From positions 62,001 through 126,000 of the forward strand of contig NZ_QFOB01000009.1 of NCBI RefSeq assembly GCF_003248515.1: DNA of 64,000 nt. Direction: 5' to 3'. Shown here in pieces: positions 18,146 to 26,407 of this stretch. The DNA comes from Sphingomonas sp. GTDB lineage: Bacteria > Pseudomonadota > Alphaproteobacteria > Sphingomonadales > Sphingomonadaceae. Under the pieces are notes generated by a model. It saw only the letters and a list, made by a program, of their open reading frames with translations, was not told where the DNA came from and did no database searches. The position numbers and the translations under genes were made by a program. The stretch's first letter is position 1. Each line of letters opens with the position of its first letter.

Positions 18146-18553
18146 ATGAGCGCGGCCCAGATCGCGAGCCTTTTGTTGCTGATTTCGGCGGCACCGGCGG
18201 ATCCTGGTGTCATCTCAGATGGCAGCGGGGGGGTCTGGCGCAATCCGAAGGACAGTGTTCACGTAGAAGTCCAGCACTGCGGCAACAGTATGTGCGGAAC
18301 TGTGATCTGGGCGAGCGAGAAAGCGATCGCAGATGCCAGACGAGGTGGCACTGCCAGCCTGATAGGAATGCAGCTTTTCAGGGATTTCAAGAGAGATCGG
18401 AAAGGGGTCTGGCACGGGCGTGTCTATGTGCCGGACATCGGCAAGACCTTCTCCGGCACAATTGAGGCAGTCGATGAAAATACACGCCGCGGCACGGGAT
18501 GCCTGCTGGGGCGGATCGCTTGCAGGTCGCAGGACTGGGTCAGGGTCAAATAG
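18146..18553 (+). CDS. DUF2147-family exported protein
   Basis: A 135-residue protein with a short hydrophobic leader (IASLLLLISAAPA) and one DUF2147 domain: GVWRNPKDSVHVEVQHCGNSMCGTVIW, GGTASLIGMQLFRDF, VYVPDIGKTFSGTIEAVD and a final GCLLGRIACRSQDWVRV. The Cys pairs in the domain may be disulfides, in keeping with a periplasmic site. The family is common in alphaproteobacteria but has no established function. It stands alone upstream of the FNR-like gene. Confidence 0.85.
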   Translation: MSAAQIASLLLLISAAPADPGVISDGSGGVWRNPKDSVHVEVQHCGNSMCGTVIWASEKAIADARRGGTASLIGMQLFRDFKRDRKGVWHGRVYVPDIGKTFSGTIEAVDENTRRGTGCLLGRIACRSQDWVRVK

Positions 18554-18637
18554 CCCTCGCTCGGCACCAGTCTGTGAGCATTCTTCGCTGTCTAACGAGG
18601 CGGTTTGAAGTGGGCAGGACAGGGAGGTGCCTCGGCG

Positions 18638-19348
18638 ATGGGCGAACTTGATCTTTGTCGAACCTGCCCGGTGCGGGACCGCGCGCTGTGCTGCAGCCTG
18701 GCGGACGACGAACTGTGCGGGCTCAAGTCTATCGTTCGGCATAGGCATGTCTCACGCAACCAGATCGTCTTCTGGGCTGGGGAGGAAGGCGTAATTTGCG
18801 CTAATGTCGTGCGCGGGATATTCAAAATCAGTGCATGCGCCGCCGATGGCCGTGAACAGATTGTGGGCCTTCTCTATGCGGGCGACTTCATTGGCAGCCC
18901 GACCCCGTCCACAAACCGTTTTACAGTCACGTCGCTGACCGATTCCACCATCTGCGTAATCCCGCGACCACTCCTGGAAACCTTCATGAGGGGGCATGCC
19001 GAGATGGAGCGGCTGCTCCTCGATCGAACGCGCGCCTCGCTCGACGACGCACGCTACCGGATTCTGCTACTTGCGCGCCGGTCCGCTAATGCACGCATTG
19101 CGGACTTTCTGCTGGATATGGCTGCTCGATCGAGTCGCGCCTGTTGCAGGACGTCCGGCGGGCAAGACCTGACTTTCGAGCTGGAATTGTCGCGGGGACA
19201 GGTCGCTGAAATCCTTGGGCTCACCAATGAGACCGTCAGCAGGGGTCTGTCCCGGTTCAGGCAGGAGGGCTTGATCGATCTTCCCGGGGGACGGGCGATT
19301 GCGATTCTGAACCGGAACGCCTTGGCGGCCATCGCGGAAGCGAGCTGA
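18638..19348 (+). CDS. FNR-type Crp/Fnr regulator with a predicted [4Fe-4S] oxygen-sensing cluster
   Basis: A 236-residue regulator. N-terminal C7, C10 and C18 (or C19) in LCRTCPVRDRALCC, plus C106 in DSTICVIPR, occupy the positions that hold the [4Fe-4S] cluster of FNR. A cyclic-nucleotide-type barrel, dimer helix and C-terminal HTH follow (LSRGQVAEILGLTNETVSRG, residues ~190-215); the E-x-x-S-R pattern in ETVSRG is the FNR recognition element for TTGAT half-sites. It should dimerise under low oxygen. The ATG at 18638 follows GGGAGG; a TTG eleven codons upstream is possible. No clear TTGAT-N4-ATCAA box was found in this window. Confidence 0.9.
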   Translation: MGELDLCRTCPVRDRALCCSLADDELCGLKSIVRHRHVSRNQIVFWAGEEGVICANVVRGIFKISACAADGREQIVGLLYAGDFIGSPTPSTNRFTVTSLTDSTICVIPRPLLETFMRGHAEMERLLLDRTRASLDDARYRILLLARRSANARIADFLLDMAARSSRACCRTSGGQDLTFELELSRGQVAEILGLTNETVSRGLSRFRQEGLIDLPGGRAIAILNRNALAAIAEAS

Positions 19349-19662
19349 CAGCTTATCTACGCGATCGTGAACCGTTGAAGGCGGCCCCTCCGATCATGGC
19401 CATGTCTTGGCTGCGCATGATCTCGGACCGGCCGGATGCGATGATTTTCCGGCGTTCTGATTGAGATCTGATTGCTTCCTCGCACCGTGGTCATCTGCGC
19501 GCGATCATCCCTGACCGTGATCGAGATCATGGATTCGTCTGCGTGCCGGCAATGCGCAGCGCGCGTCCGGCCTGCACGATGCCCAACCTGTGCTCCTCGC
19601 CATACCGTCGCGTTCGAGATGGCACGAGGCGCGTCCCGCTACGCCAACAGAGGGAAAATCGC
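19349..19662. other. Intergenic region upstream of the membrane protein gene, nothing recognised
   Basis: About 310 bases between the FNR-type regulator and the next start. No coding signal, terminator hairpin or FNR-box pair was seen. It presumably holds the promoter for the gene at 19663. Confidence 0.5.
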
Positions 19663-20934
19663 ATGACCGAAACTTCGATCAATCGGCGCTGGCTCGCTGG
19701 CGTGCATCCGGGCCGAGGAAGCGCGTGGGCGCTTGGCCTTGTTGCGCTACTGCTCATGCTCGCGATGCTGGGGGCATCACTAGCCTGGGCAGCGCCACCC
19801 GGCGCAAGCGTCCCTGGCCGCTTTGAGCGTTGGCTCGGCGCGCTCGAAGGCAAGGAAGGGACAAAGTCCGGCGGCGCGATCTATTATGATTTGCACTTCG
19901 AACCCGACGGCGTCGTCACGATCGAGAAGTCGGAAGGCGTCCATCTTTACAAGGAGGCGGCATCCTGGACACGGGGCGGCGACGGTACGTTCCGGATCTC
20001 AGGAGGGCAGGGCGCGATCCCCGAACTCGACGGAGCAGTGTTCGCGCAACCGGACGCGCACCATCTTTCGACACCGCTGGCCCGTGGGCCGACCCTCAGT
20101 CTGCGACCATCGATTGCATGGGTCACCTGGCTTCACTTTGCCTTCTTTTCCGTAGTGGTGATCTTCCTCGGGAACGAGCTTGCACGCCGCTCGAGGCTGG
20201 CGGCTTACACGCTGTTCCTCGTATTTCCTGTGATCCTGCTGCCACTTTGGCTCCATTCGGACTTTGACACAATATTCCGATGGGTGAAGCTTTACTCATC
20301 GATCGCCGGTGCAGCCTTGTTCACGCTGTTCCGCTTCAATGGCCTCCATCGCTACAACTGGGTCAAAAGTCTGGTCGCGCTGGTCCTGGCGGTCAACATA
20401 GCCGAGGCCGTCAGCCAGGATGTCGCCTCTGGCGCGCTTGCCAATCTGCTCAATGCAGCGGCAGGCATCCTCAACATCGTGACGATCCACCGCTGGCTGG
20501 GCATTCGTAGAGACGACGAGTCCCCGCATGACATGCTTTGGCCGGGTATGACCGTCGGCTGGATCATCGCTTACGACATCTGGAACATCACCTTCGTCTA
20601 CCTGAACTTCCCAAACACCGTTCTTTTCACGGCAGCGATCGTCATCGCCCCGACCCTCGCCGCGATCTTCGTGAAAAAGGGCACATGGATGCAGGCCCGC
20701 GCCTACACGCTGGCGATCTACATGATGTATATCTTCAGCTTCGAAGTCCTGCTCACGAAGCACATTGGGCTTCAACTTTCCGTGCCGCTCCCCCGCAGCG
20801 AGGGGATTGCACTCGCGGTCGCCATCTTCAGCTTCAGTTTCAATCTCGCATACGCTTTGCTCCACTTCCGCTGGCGGATGACCGGGCGCGCACCCGAGCG
20901 CATCCAGATCGGACAGAGCGAGAGCGTCATCTGA
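19663..20934 (+). CDS. Polytopic membrane protein, DUF5692-like, with an extracytoplasmic domain
   Basis: A 423-residue protein starting at an ATG with AGGGAAA upstream. A first helix at residues ~22-44 (ALGLVALLLMLAMLGASLAW) is followed by a roughly 90-residue non-membrane domain (AIYYDLHFEPDGVVTIEKS, DGTFRISGGQG). About eight helices follow from residue ~150, including WVTWLHFAFFSVVVIFL, GWIIAYDIWNITFVYLNF and ARAYTLAIYMMYIFSFEVLL. The membrane part resembles DUF5692 proteins, whose function is unknown. The beta-barrel gene begins 42 bases downstream, so the two may serve the same envelope process. Confidence 0.7.
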   Translation: MTETSINRRWLAGVHPGRGSAWALGLVALLLMLAMLGASLAWAAPPGASVPGRFERWLGALEGKEGTKSGGAIYYDLHFEPDGVVTIEKSEGVHLYKEAASWTRGGDGTFRISGGQGAIPELDGAVFAQPDAHHLSTPLARGPTLSLRPSIAWVTWLHFAFFSVVVIFLGNELARRSRLAAYTLFLVFPVILLPLWLHSDFDTIFRWVKLYSSIAGAALFTLFRFNGLHRYNWVKSLVALVLAVNIAEAVSQDVASGALANLLNAAAGILNIVTIHRWLGIRRDDESPHDMLWPGMTVGWIIAYDIWNITFVYLNFPNTVLFTAAIVIAPTLAAIFVKKGTWMQARAYTLAIYMMYIFSFEVLLTKHIGLQLSVPLPRSEGIALAVAIFSFSFNLAYALLHFRWRMTGRAPERIQIGQSESVI

Positions 20935-20975
20935 GCGCGCGTCGCGAATAGCCACCCCAATCCAAGGAATTTCCC

Positions 20976-21833
20976 ATGACACGATCCATCATGTCGTCGC
21001 TTGCGCCGCTGAACGTGCTGCTGGCCTTTATATCGCCCGCTCAGGCTCAAGAGACACATCAGCCGCCGCCAGATACGGAACCCACACTCTCTTCCACGCC
21101 CCCGAGCATGTCCAGCCAGGCCCAGGCTGCCAATGACGCGAACAGCCCGCTCACGCCGACCATCATGCTGAGCATGCACAATTATTACATTCCGTCTCTC
21201 AATGACGTGCCTGACCGCGATGCTAACGTGACGCTTTTGCGCGGCCTTCTCCCTCACAAAACCTTTGGTGAGCCACAGCTTTTTCGGGCGACGCTTCCTG
21301 TCTCGACCACGCCCACCTTCCCGACGGGTAGCAAGACGGGGGTGGGCGATCTGCTGCTCATGGATCTTGTCATGTTTCCGGGTAAAAAAGTCTCGTTTGG
21401 CGCTGGACCGGTTGTGGTCGCTCCAACCGCCAGCAGTGATCGTTTCGGTGCCGGAAAGTGGCAACTCGGCGCTTCAGGTGCGGTCGTGGCGCCGCAAAAA
21501 TGGGGGCTCCTCGGGGGACTTGCCATCTATCAGCATTCCGTTGCAGGAAACGACGATCGCCACGACGTGCGACTGCTCACTGTCCAGCCAATCGCCTTCT
21601 ACAATCTGCAGCATGGCGTATATCTCCGCTCGAGCGGGATCTGGAACTTCGATCTGAAATCCGGCGATCACTACGTCCCGGTTGGAGCCGGGATCGGCAA
21701 GATATGGGAGCTTTCGCCAAAAGTTCGCCTCAATACATTCGTCGAGCCCCAATATTCCGTAATCCAGAAAGGGGTTGGCGCACCCGAGTGGCAGATTTAT
21801 GCGGGCGTGAATATACAGATTGCTGCCCGGTGA
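20976..21833 (+). CDS. Exported beta-barrel protein (neuromedin-U / phenol MetA-pathway-like family)
   Basis: A 285-residue protein with a signal peptide ending near ISPAQAQ and a proline-rich linker (residues 30-60). The repeated amphipathic strands are typical of a small outer-membrane barrel: TLLRGLLPHKTFGEPQLFRATLPV, GVGDLLLMDLVMF, VSFGAGPVVVAPTAS, WGLLGGLAIYQHSVAG and WQIYAGVNIQI at the end. Databases often call this family neuromedin U or MetA-pathway transporter-like; function is unknown. It lies downstream of the DUF5692-like gene and is probably co-transcribed with it. Confidence 0.65.
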   Translation: MTRSIMSSLAPLNVLLAFISPAQAQETHQPPPDTEPTLSSTPPSMSSQAQAANDANSPLTPTIMLSMHNYYIPSLNDVPDRDANVTLLRGLLPHKTFGEPQLFRATLPVSTTPTFPTGSKTGVGDLLLMDLVMFPGKKVSFGAGPVVVAPTASSDRFGAGKWQLGASGAVVAPQKWGLLGGLAIYQHSVAGNDDRHDVRLLTVQPIAFYNLQHGVYLRSSGIWNFDLKSGDHYVPVGAGIGKIWELSPKVRLNTFVEPQYSVIQKGVGAPEWQIYAGVNIQIAAR

Positions 21834-21995
21834 CCCCGAGAAAACGGTTCTCCCCAGCTGCGGCTGCCCGATGGACTCGGTGGAATGCCCCCATGCCGCA
21901 GATGGGGCCCGTTCAACTAACAGGTTGCTCACGTCACGGAGTGGGCAGAAGGAGCAGGCCTGAGTTAAGACGCTACACCGCAGATTACCGGGTAG

Positions 21996-22877
21996 ATGAT
22001 GTCGCACCCAGTCGATTTTTCGCTTTCGGGTTTCGACGGCTGGTCCATAGCCGGCCGACGCTGGGACACCGCGAGGGCGCCCAGAGCAGTCATTCAGATC
22101 GCCCATGGGATGGGCGAGCATATCGGCCGATACGCCGAGGCCGCATGCGCGTTGGCGGAGAGGGGATTCGCGGTTGTGGGCGCCGATCATCGCGGCCATG
22201 GCATGGCAATTACCCCCTCGAGTCCAATGGGCGATTTCGGATCGGGCGGCTTCGGTTCAGTTGTAAGCGACATGCGTGACGTGACGCGATATTGTCGGGC
22301 GGAATTCCCGGATGTGCCTATCATCCTCCTAGGACATAGCATGGGATCCTTTGCCGCCCAACTCTATGTGCTGGAGGATGCGAGCCTGCTTGCCGGTTTG
22401 ATCCTGTCGGGATCCGGCGCGCTCGATCAACTCGCAGCGGCGCTGGTGATGGCCAAGGCGCCGCTGGACGAAACGCTCAATGCAACATTCGCCCCCGTGC
22501 GAACTCCTTTCGACTGGCTCTCGCGCGACACGGCAACCATCGATGCATTCATTGCGGATCCGCTTTGCTTTCCGGAATTGACCGAAGCTTCGGCGAGGTC
22601 GGTGATGGAGAATGGCGAGACCCTGGCGGATCCGCAAAGGCTCTCGGCGATCCCGCCCGATCTTCCCATATTTCTCATTTCAGGATCACTCGATCCGATC
22701 GGCCAGCAAGGCGTCGGTGTCGAACGCCTCGCTACCCGCTATCGCGAAGCGGGGCTGAAGGCCGTCGATGTGAAGCTTTACGCGAATGCCCGCCATGAGA
22801 TCTTCAATGAGATCAATCGCCGCGAGGTCTTCGACGACGTGATCGATTGGTTAGGTCATCTTCCCGAATCGACCTGA
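21996..22877 (+). CDS. Alpha/beta hydrolase, monoacylglycerol-lipase-like
   Basis: A 293-residue serine hydrolase. It shows the oxyanion-hole segment QIAHGMGEHIGRY, DHRGHGMA, the nucleophile elbow LLGHSMGSFAAQ (S of GHSMG), an acid near ISGSLDPIGQ and the catalytic His in NARHEIFNEIN. The HGMGEH and GHSMGS elements are characteristic of the lysophospholipase/monoacylglycerol lipase group. It lacks a signal peptide and should be cytosolic. Its stop is 15 bases from the end of the convergent operon at 22893. The substrate is probably a fatty-acid ester. Confidence 0.88.
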   Translation: MMSHPVDFSLSGFDGWSIAGRRWDTARAPRAVIQIAHGMGEHIGRYAEAACALAERGFAVVGADHRGHGMAITPSSPMGDFGSGGFGSVVSDMRDVTRYCRAEFPDVPIILLGHSMGSFAAQLYVLEDASLLAGLILSGSGALDQLAAALVMAKAPLDETLNATFAPVRTPFDWLSRDTATIDAFIADPLCFPELTEASARSVMENGETLADPQRLSAIPPDLPIFLISGSLDPIGQQGVGVERLATRYREAGLKAVDVKLYANARHEIFNEINRREVFDDVIDWLGHLPEST

Positions 22878-22892
22878 CAGACGCGATCGAGA

Positions 22893-23342
22893 CTATGCAT
22901 CGTCGAATCGCTCGAGCTCCTTACGGCATGCCTCGCTGAACAGACGTAGAGGGTCGAGGCCTCCGTTGTGCGCGAATTCCCGCAGTTGGTGCAGTGTCCG
23001 GTTCGGCTCAAGATAGGCGACGACGATTGCTTCCAGAACATTCTCTGCGCGCTCGACGACGTCACTTCGCGCTACGAGCCGCATATGCGCTACCAAGGCA
23101 TATAAGGCGATCAGGTCAGACACATCGTCCCGTTCGTGGCCCAGTGCATCGCCGAACAGGCGCGCGGCTTCCCTGATGAAATCGGAATACACCTTCTCCC
23201 GTCGTTCGCGGGCGACTTCCTTCAGCTTCTGCTTCAATTGCGTCCGGACGGTCAGCCAGGACGTCATGAAGGATGTGAAGCCGCCGATGGCGGCGCCCGT
23301 CAGGCCGACCATCGCGGTCAGAAACGAACCCGAGCCGTCCAT
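22893..23342 (-). CDS. Small membrane-anchored protein of unknown function
   Basis: A 149-residue protein. An N-terminal hydrophobic segment (residues ~5-25, FLTAMVGLTGAAIGGFTSFM) anchors a soluble, helix-rich part (QLKQKLKEVARERREKVYSDFIREAARLF). I do not recognise a family; the layout of a single anchor followed by a coiled helix resembles many small proteins encoded next to transporters. It begins one base after the OmpA-like stop and is the last gene of the eight-gene peroxidase/exporter operon. A role as an accessory to that system is inferred only from position. Confidence 0.65.
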   Translation of the reverse strand: MDGSGSFLTAMVGLTGAAIGGFTSFMTSWLTVRTQLKQKLKEVARERREKVYSDFIREAARLFGDALGHERDDVSDLIALYALVAHMRLVARSDVVERAENVLEAIVVAYLEPNRTLHQLREFAHNGGLDPLRLFSEACRKELERFDDA

Positions 23343-23343
23343 C

Positions 23344-23907
23344 CTACCGATCGCGACTGAGATACAGGGTGACCCGCTGGTTTCTTGCGCGCCCTTCGAC
23401 CGTGCCGTTCGGGGCGATCGGATCAGAAGATCCACGGCTCTCCACGCTTATCCGCCCGGCGGCGATATGCCCGTCGCGCAGCAGGCGTGACAGCGCGTTG
23501 GCGCGCGCCAGCCCCAGCGATCGGTCAGCCGCCGCGTCGTCCGACGGATCGGTGTGGCCCACGATGGTCACGTCGACGTCGGGGTTGGCTCGAAGCATCG
23601 CAATCAGACGACTGGTCCGCCCCAACGATTCCGCAGTAGGCACAGCGGTTCTGCCGACGAACTCCTGTCCGCCCAGTTCGAACTTCTTTCGTCCGGGATC
23701 GCCCCTGGCAAGCCAATCGACCAGATCGCGGCCGACAGAGCCAGGCTGGGCTATCATGGTCGATCCGTCGCTCAGGGCCACCACCCCGGCCGGGTTCCCC
23801 ACGGGGCCAGGAGCTGGGTCGGGCATGTCGTTCGAGCAGGACTTCACCGCCAGCGCGACGGACATGAAGGCCAGCGCGAAAAGCAGGAAGAGGACAAGGC
23901 GCACCAT
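23344..23907 (-). CDS. OmpA-family peptidoglycan-binding protein
   Basis: A 187-residue protein with an N-terminal hydrophobic anchor (MVRLVLFLLFALAFMSVALA) followed by a linker and a C-terminal OmpA-like domain: FVGRTAVPTAESLGRTSRLIAMLRANPDVDVTIVGHTDPSDD, then LGLARANALSRLLRDGHI and a terminal RARNQRVTLYLS. The VTIVGHTD and NQRV motifs bind peptidoglycan. The start at 23907 begins the anchor, and AAGGAG precedes it within the stop region of the upstream gene. It may tether the exporter encoded by its neighbours to the cell wall. Confidence 0.85.
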   Translation of the reverse strand: MVRLVLFLLFALAFMSVALAVKSCSNDMPDPAPGPVGNPAGVVALSDGSTMIAQPGSVGRDLVDWLARGDPGRKKFELGGQEFVGRTAVPTAESLGRTSRLIAMLRANPDVDVTIVGHTDPSDDAAADRSLGLARANALSRLLRDGHIAAGRISVESRGSSDPIAPNGTVEGRARNQRVTLYLSRDR

Positions 23908-23914
23908 GACCCGG

Positions 23915-25300
23915 TCACTCCTTCGGATCGCGCGGTTCCCAGCCGCCGCCAAGGGCCTGGTAGAGGCCGATCGCCGTAGTCAGACGATCGCTGCGGGCCT
24001 GAACCAGGGCCAACTCGGACGACAGCAGGCTACGCTCGGCATCCAATTGCTCGAGATAGGGCGAGTAGCCCTCCCGATATCTCCGCGCCGCCAGATATTG
24101 CGTTCGCGCCAGGGCAGCGTGCTGCCGAGCCAGTGCCTGTTCCTGCTCTCCGAACCGCCGGACGGACGCCATGGCATCCTCGACTTCCCGAAACGCGTTC
24201 AGAACGGCTTTGCGATAGGCAAAGGCGGCTTGGTCGCGTCGTGCCGCCGCGCCGGCCGCTTGCGCCTTCAGGCGACCACCATTGAAGATCGGCGCCAGGA
24301 TGCTTCCACCCAGGGAGAACACCGACAAGGGATCGTCAGGCAGAAGGGAGGACGCAACGAAACCGCCGGAGGCGGATAGGCTGATGTTGGGCATGAAGGC
24401 AGCGCGAGCGGAATCCAGCGAACGCTCGGCGGCTACGATCTGCTGCTCGGAGGCGGCAAGATCGGGGCGTCTGCGAAGCACGCTCGAGGTGAGCTGCGCG
24501 GGTACTGTCGGGATCGTGAGCTCGCTCAATGCGATGCCACGCCGTATCTCGGCAGGAGGGTGCCCGAGAAGGACGCTGAGGCCATTTTCGAGCCTGGTGA
24601 TCGCCAGTTCGACGGGAGGGATAGCCTGCGCAGCCGTTTCATATTCTGCCTCAGCCTGCGACAGATCCAGTTGTGAGCCATAGCCGGCCTCTGCGCGACG
24701 CCGAATGAGACGGAGCGTCGCCGCGCGCGCATCGCGAGTCTTGCTGAGCACCTCCAGGCGCGCATCGGACGCACGTAGCTGTACATAGCCATTGGCCACA
24801 GCGCTGACGACAGCAAGCCGAACGGTCTCCCGACTATAGTCCGATCCCAGCAAGGCTGCTTTTGCCGCAGCAGTGCTGTTTTTTAGGCGTCCGAACAGAT
24901 CGAGGTCGAAAGAGGCCTGCACTTCGGTCTGCACCGCCCATTGCTCGATATCGATGCCAAAGGGATTTACGCTGCGAGAGCGTCCACCCCCTCCAACAGC
25001 CTGGATCGCGGGCAATTGGGCGCCCCGAGAAAATGCGAACTGGGCGCGGGCTTCCTCCACCCTGGCCGCGGCGATCTCGATATCCTCGTTGTTCGCAAGC
25101 GCTTCATCGATCAGCGCGCCAAGGACGGGATCCGCAAACCCAAGCCACCATCGCACATCGATGCTTCCATCGGTATCTGGCTGTTCGGCGCGCCATGCAT
25201 CCGGCGGCGTCACCATCGCGGATGGAGGGGCGGGCGGTCGCGGACCGGCGCATGCCGACAGGGCAAGGGCAGCGACGAGCACTGTCGTCCCGCACCTCAT
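23915..25300 (-). CDS. Outer-membrane efflux lipoprotein (NodT/TolC-type)
   Basis: A 461-residue outer-membrane factor. A lipoprotein signal ends in LSACAGPRPP (lipobox cysteine). Two repeated OEP domains follow: WWLGFADPVLGALIDEALANNEDIEIAAARVEEARAQF and PDLAASEQQIVAAERSLDSARAAFMPNISLSASGGF. This is the layout of NodT-type exit ducts that open the outer membrane for tripartite pumps. Its start overlaps the stop of the periplasmic adaptor gene by four bases. With the adaptor and the MFS pump it completes an EmrAB-TolC-like exporter. Confidence 0.92.
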   Translation of the reverse strand: MRCGTTVLVAALALSACAGPRPPAPPSAMVTPPDAWRAEQPDTDGSIDVRWWLGFADPVLGALIDEALANNEDIEIAAARVEEARAQFAFSRGAQLPAIQAVGGGGRSRSVNPFGIDIEQWAVQTEVQASFDLDLFGRLKNSTAAAKAALLGSDYSRETVRLAVVSAVANGYVQLRASDARLEVLSKTRDARAATLRLIRRRAEAGYGSQLDLSQAEAEYETAAQAIPPVELAITRLENGLSVLLGHPPAEIRRGIALSELTIPTVPAQLTSSVLRRRPDLAASEQQIVAAERSLDSARAAFMPNISLSASGGFVASSLLPDDPLSVFSLGGSILAPIFNGGRLKAQAAGAAARRDQAAFAYRKAVLNAFREVEDAMASVRRFGEQEQALARQHAALARTQYLAARRYREGYSPYLEQLDAERSLLSSELALVQARSDRLTTAIGLYQALGGGWEPRDPKE

Positions 25301-26406
25301 GACGCGTCACTCGTGTCGATATGCACTTCGACCGACATGCCGGGGCGCAAACGCCGGGCGTCCGGATCGTGGGGATCGACCGCGATCCGCACACCGATAC
25401 GCTGAGGAATCTTCACGAAATTGCCTGTTGCATTGTCCGGCTTCAGAACCGCGAATTCCGACCCGGCCGCAGGCGCCAGCCGCTCGACGCGACCCGACAG
25501 CCGGATGTTTCCAAGGGCATCAACCGTGAAACTCACTTTTTGTCCGGCTCGAATCCGGGCGGTCTGCGCTTCCTTGAAATTGGCAATGATCCACCGATCC
25601 GGCGGCACGATGGACAGCAATTGCGTGCCGTTGCTGACATAGGCGCCGACCCGGATGCCCACTTCTCCCAGCGTTCCGCCTTCCGGCGCACGGATCACCG
25701 TGTGTTCCAGATCGATTTCGGCCGCGTGCAACTGTGCGCGTGCAGCTTCGACCTGCGCCTCGAGGCCACCACGTCCGACGTCGACGGTACGGATGTCCTG
25801 ACGCCCGATCTCGCTCGCCGCATGCGCCTGCCGAAGCTGAGCCTGCGCCAGCGCCAGCGCAGCCAGGGTCTGATCGCGCTCGCGGACCGAAATGGATCCG
25901 TCGCGCGCGAGATCGTCGGCTCGCGTCATGTCTGCGCGCGCGCGTTGCAACTGGGCCTCCGCGCTGGCGACGCCGGCGACCTGCCCTTGAAGACCGGCGG
26001 CACGTGAAGCGCGCGCCTGGGTGGAATTGTCTAGCGCTGCCTGCGCTGCAGCGAGATTGGCGCGCGCCTGCTCGACACGCGCCCGATAGACGCGGTCGTC
26101 GATGGTCACGAGAACCTGGCCAGCTTTGACCGTTTCGTAGTCGCGCACCAGAACCCGCATCACATAGCCGCTCACCTGCGGCGCTATGACCGTGGTGCGT
26201 CCGCGGACATAGGCATTGTCCGTTCCCTCGCGGCCGCCGGAAAAGGGAGGAAGGTTCCAGGCAGCCAGAATGACAAGGAGAGCGCCGAACGTCAGGACAA
26301 TCGTTACCGCGACCAGAAGAGGTCGACGACGCGCGGGTCGCCACTGGCCGCCCGGCTGGTCGGTCGCGGTCTCGCTCTGCTGCAAATCCTGGTTGGCGGC
26401 GGTCAA
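25297..26406 (-). CDS. HlyD/EmrA-type periplasmic adaptor
   Basis: A 369-residue membrane fusion protein. One N-terminal helix (residues ~30-50, PLLVAVTIVLTFGALLVILAAW) is followed by a lipoyl half (NAYVRGRTTVIAPQVSGYVM), a long alpha-hairpin with coiled-coil heptads (residues ~95-215, rich in A, Q, R) and a second lipoyl half (IRAPEGGTLGEVGIRVGAYVSNGTQLLSIV). EmrA-type adaptors link a 14-helix MFS pump to a TolC-type duct. It lies one base after the MFS stop and overlaps the outer-membrane gene, so the three subunits are translated together. Confidence 0.92.
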   Translation of the reverse strand: MTAANQDLQQSETATDQPGGQWRPARRRPLLVAVTIVLTFGALLVILAAWNLPPFSGGREGTDNAYVRGRTTVIAPQVSGYVMRVLVRDYETVKAGQVLVTIDDRVYRARVEQARANLAAAQAALDNSTQARASRAAGLQGQVAGVASAEAQLQRARADMTRADDLARDGSISVRERDQTLAALALAQAQLRQAHAASEIGRQDIRTVDVGRGGLEAQVEAARAQLHAAEIDLEHTVIRAPEGGTLGEVGIRVGAYVSNGTQLLSIVPPDRWIIANFKEAQTARIRAGQKVSFTVDALGNIRLSGRVERLAPAAGSEFAVLKPDNATGNFVKIPQRIGVRIAVDPHDPDARRLRPGMSVEVHIDTSDAS

Positions 26407-26407
26407 A

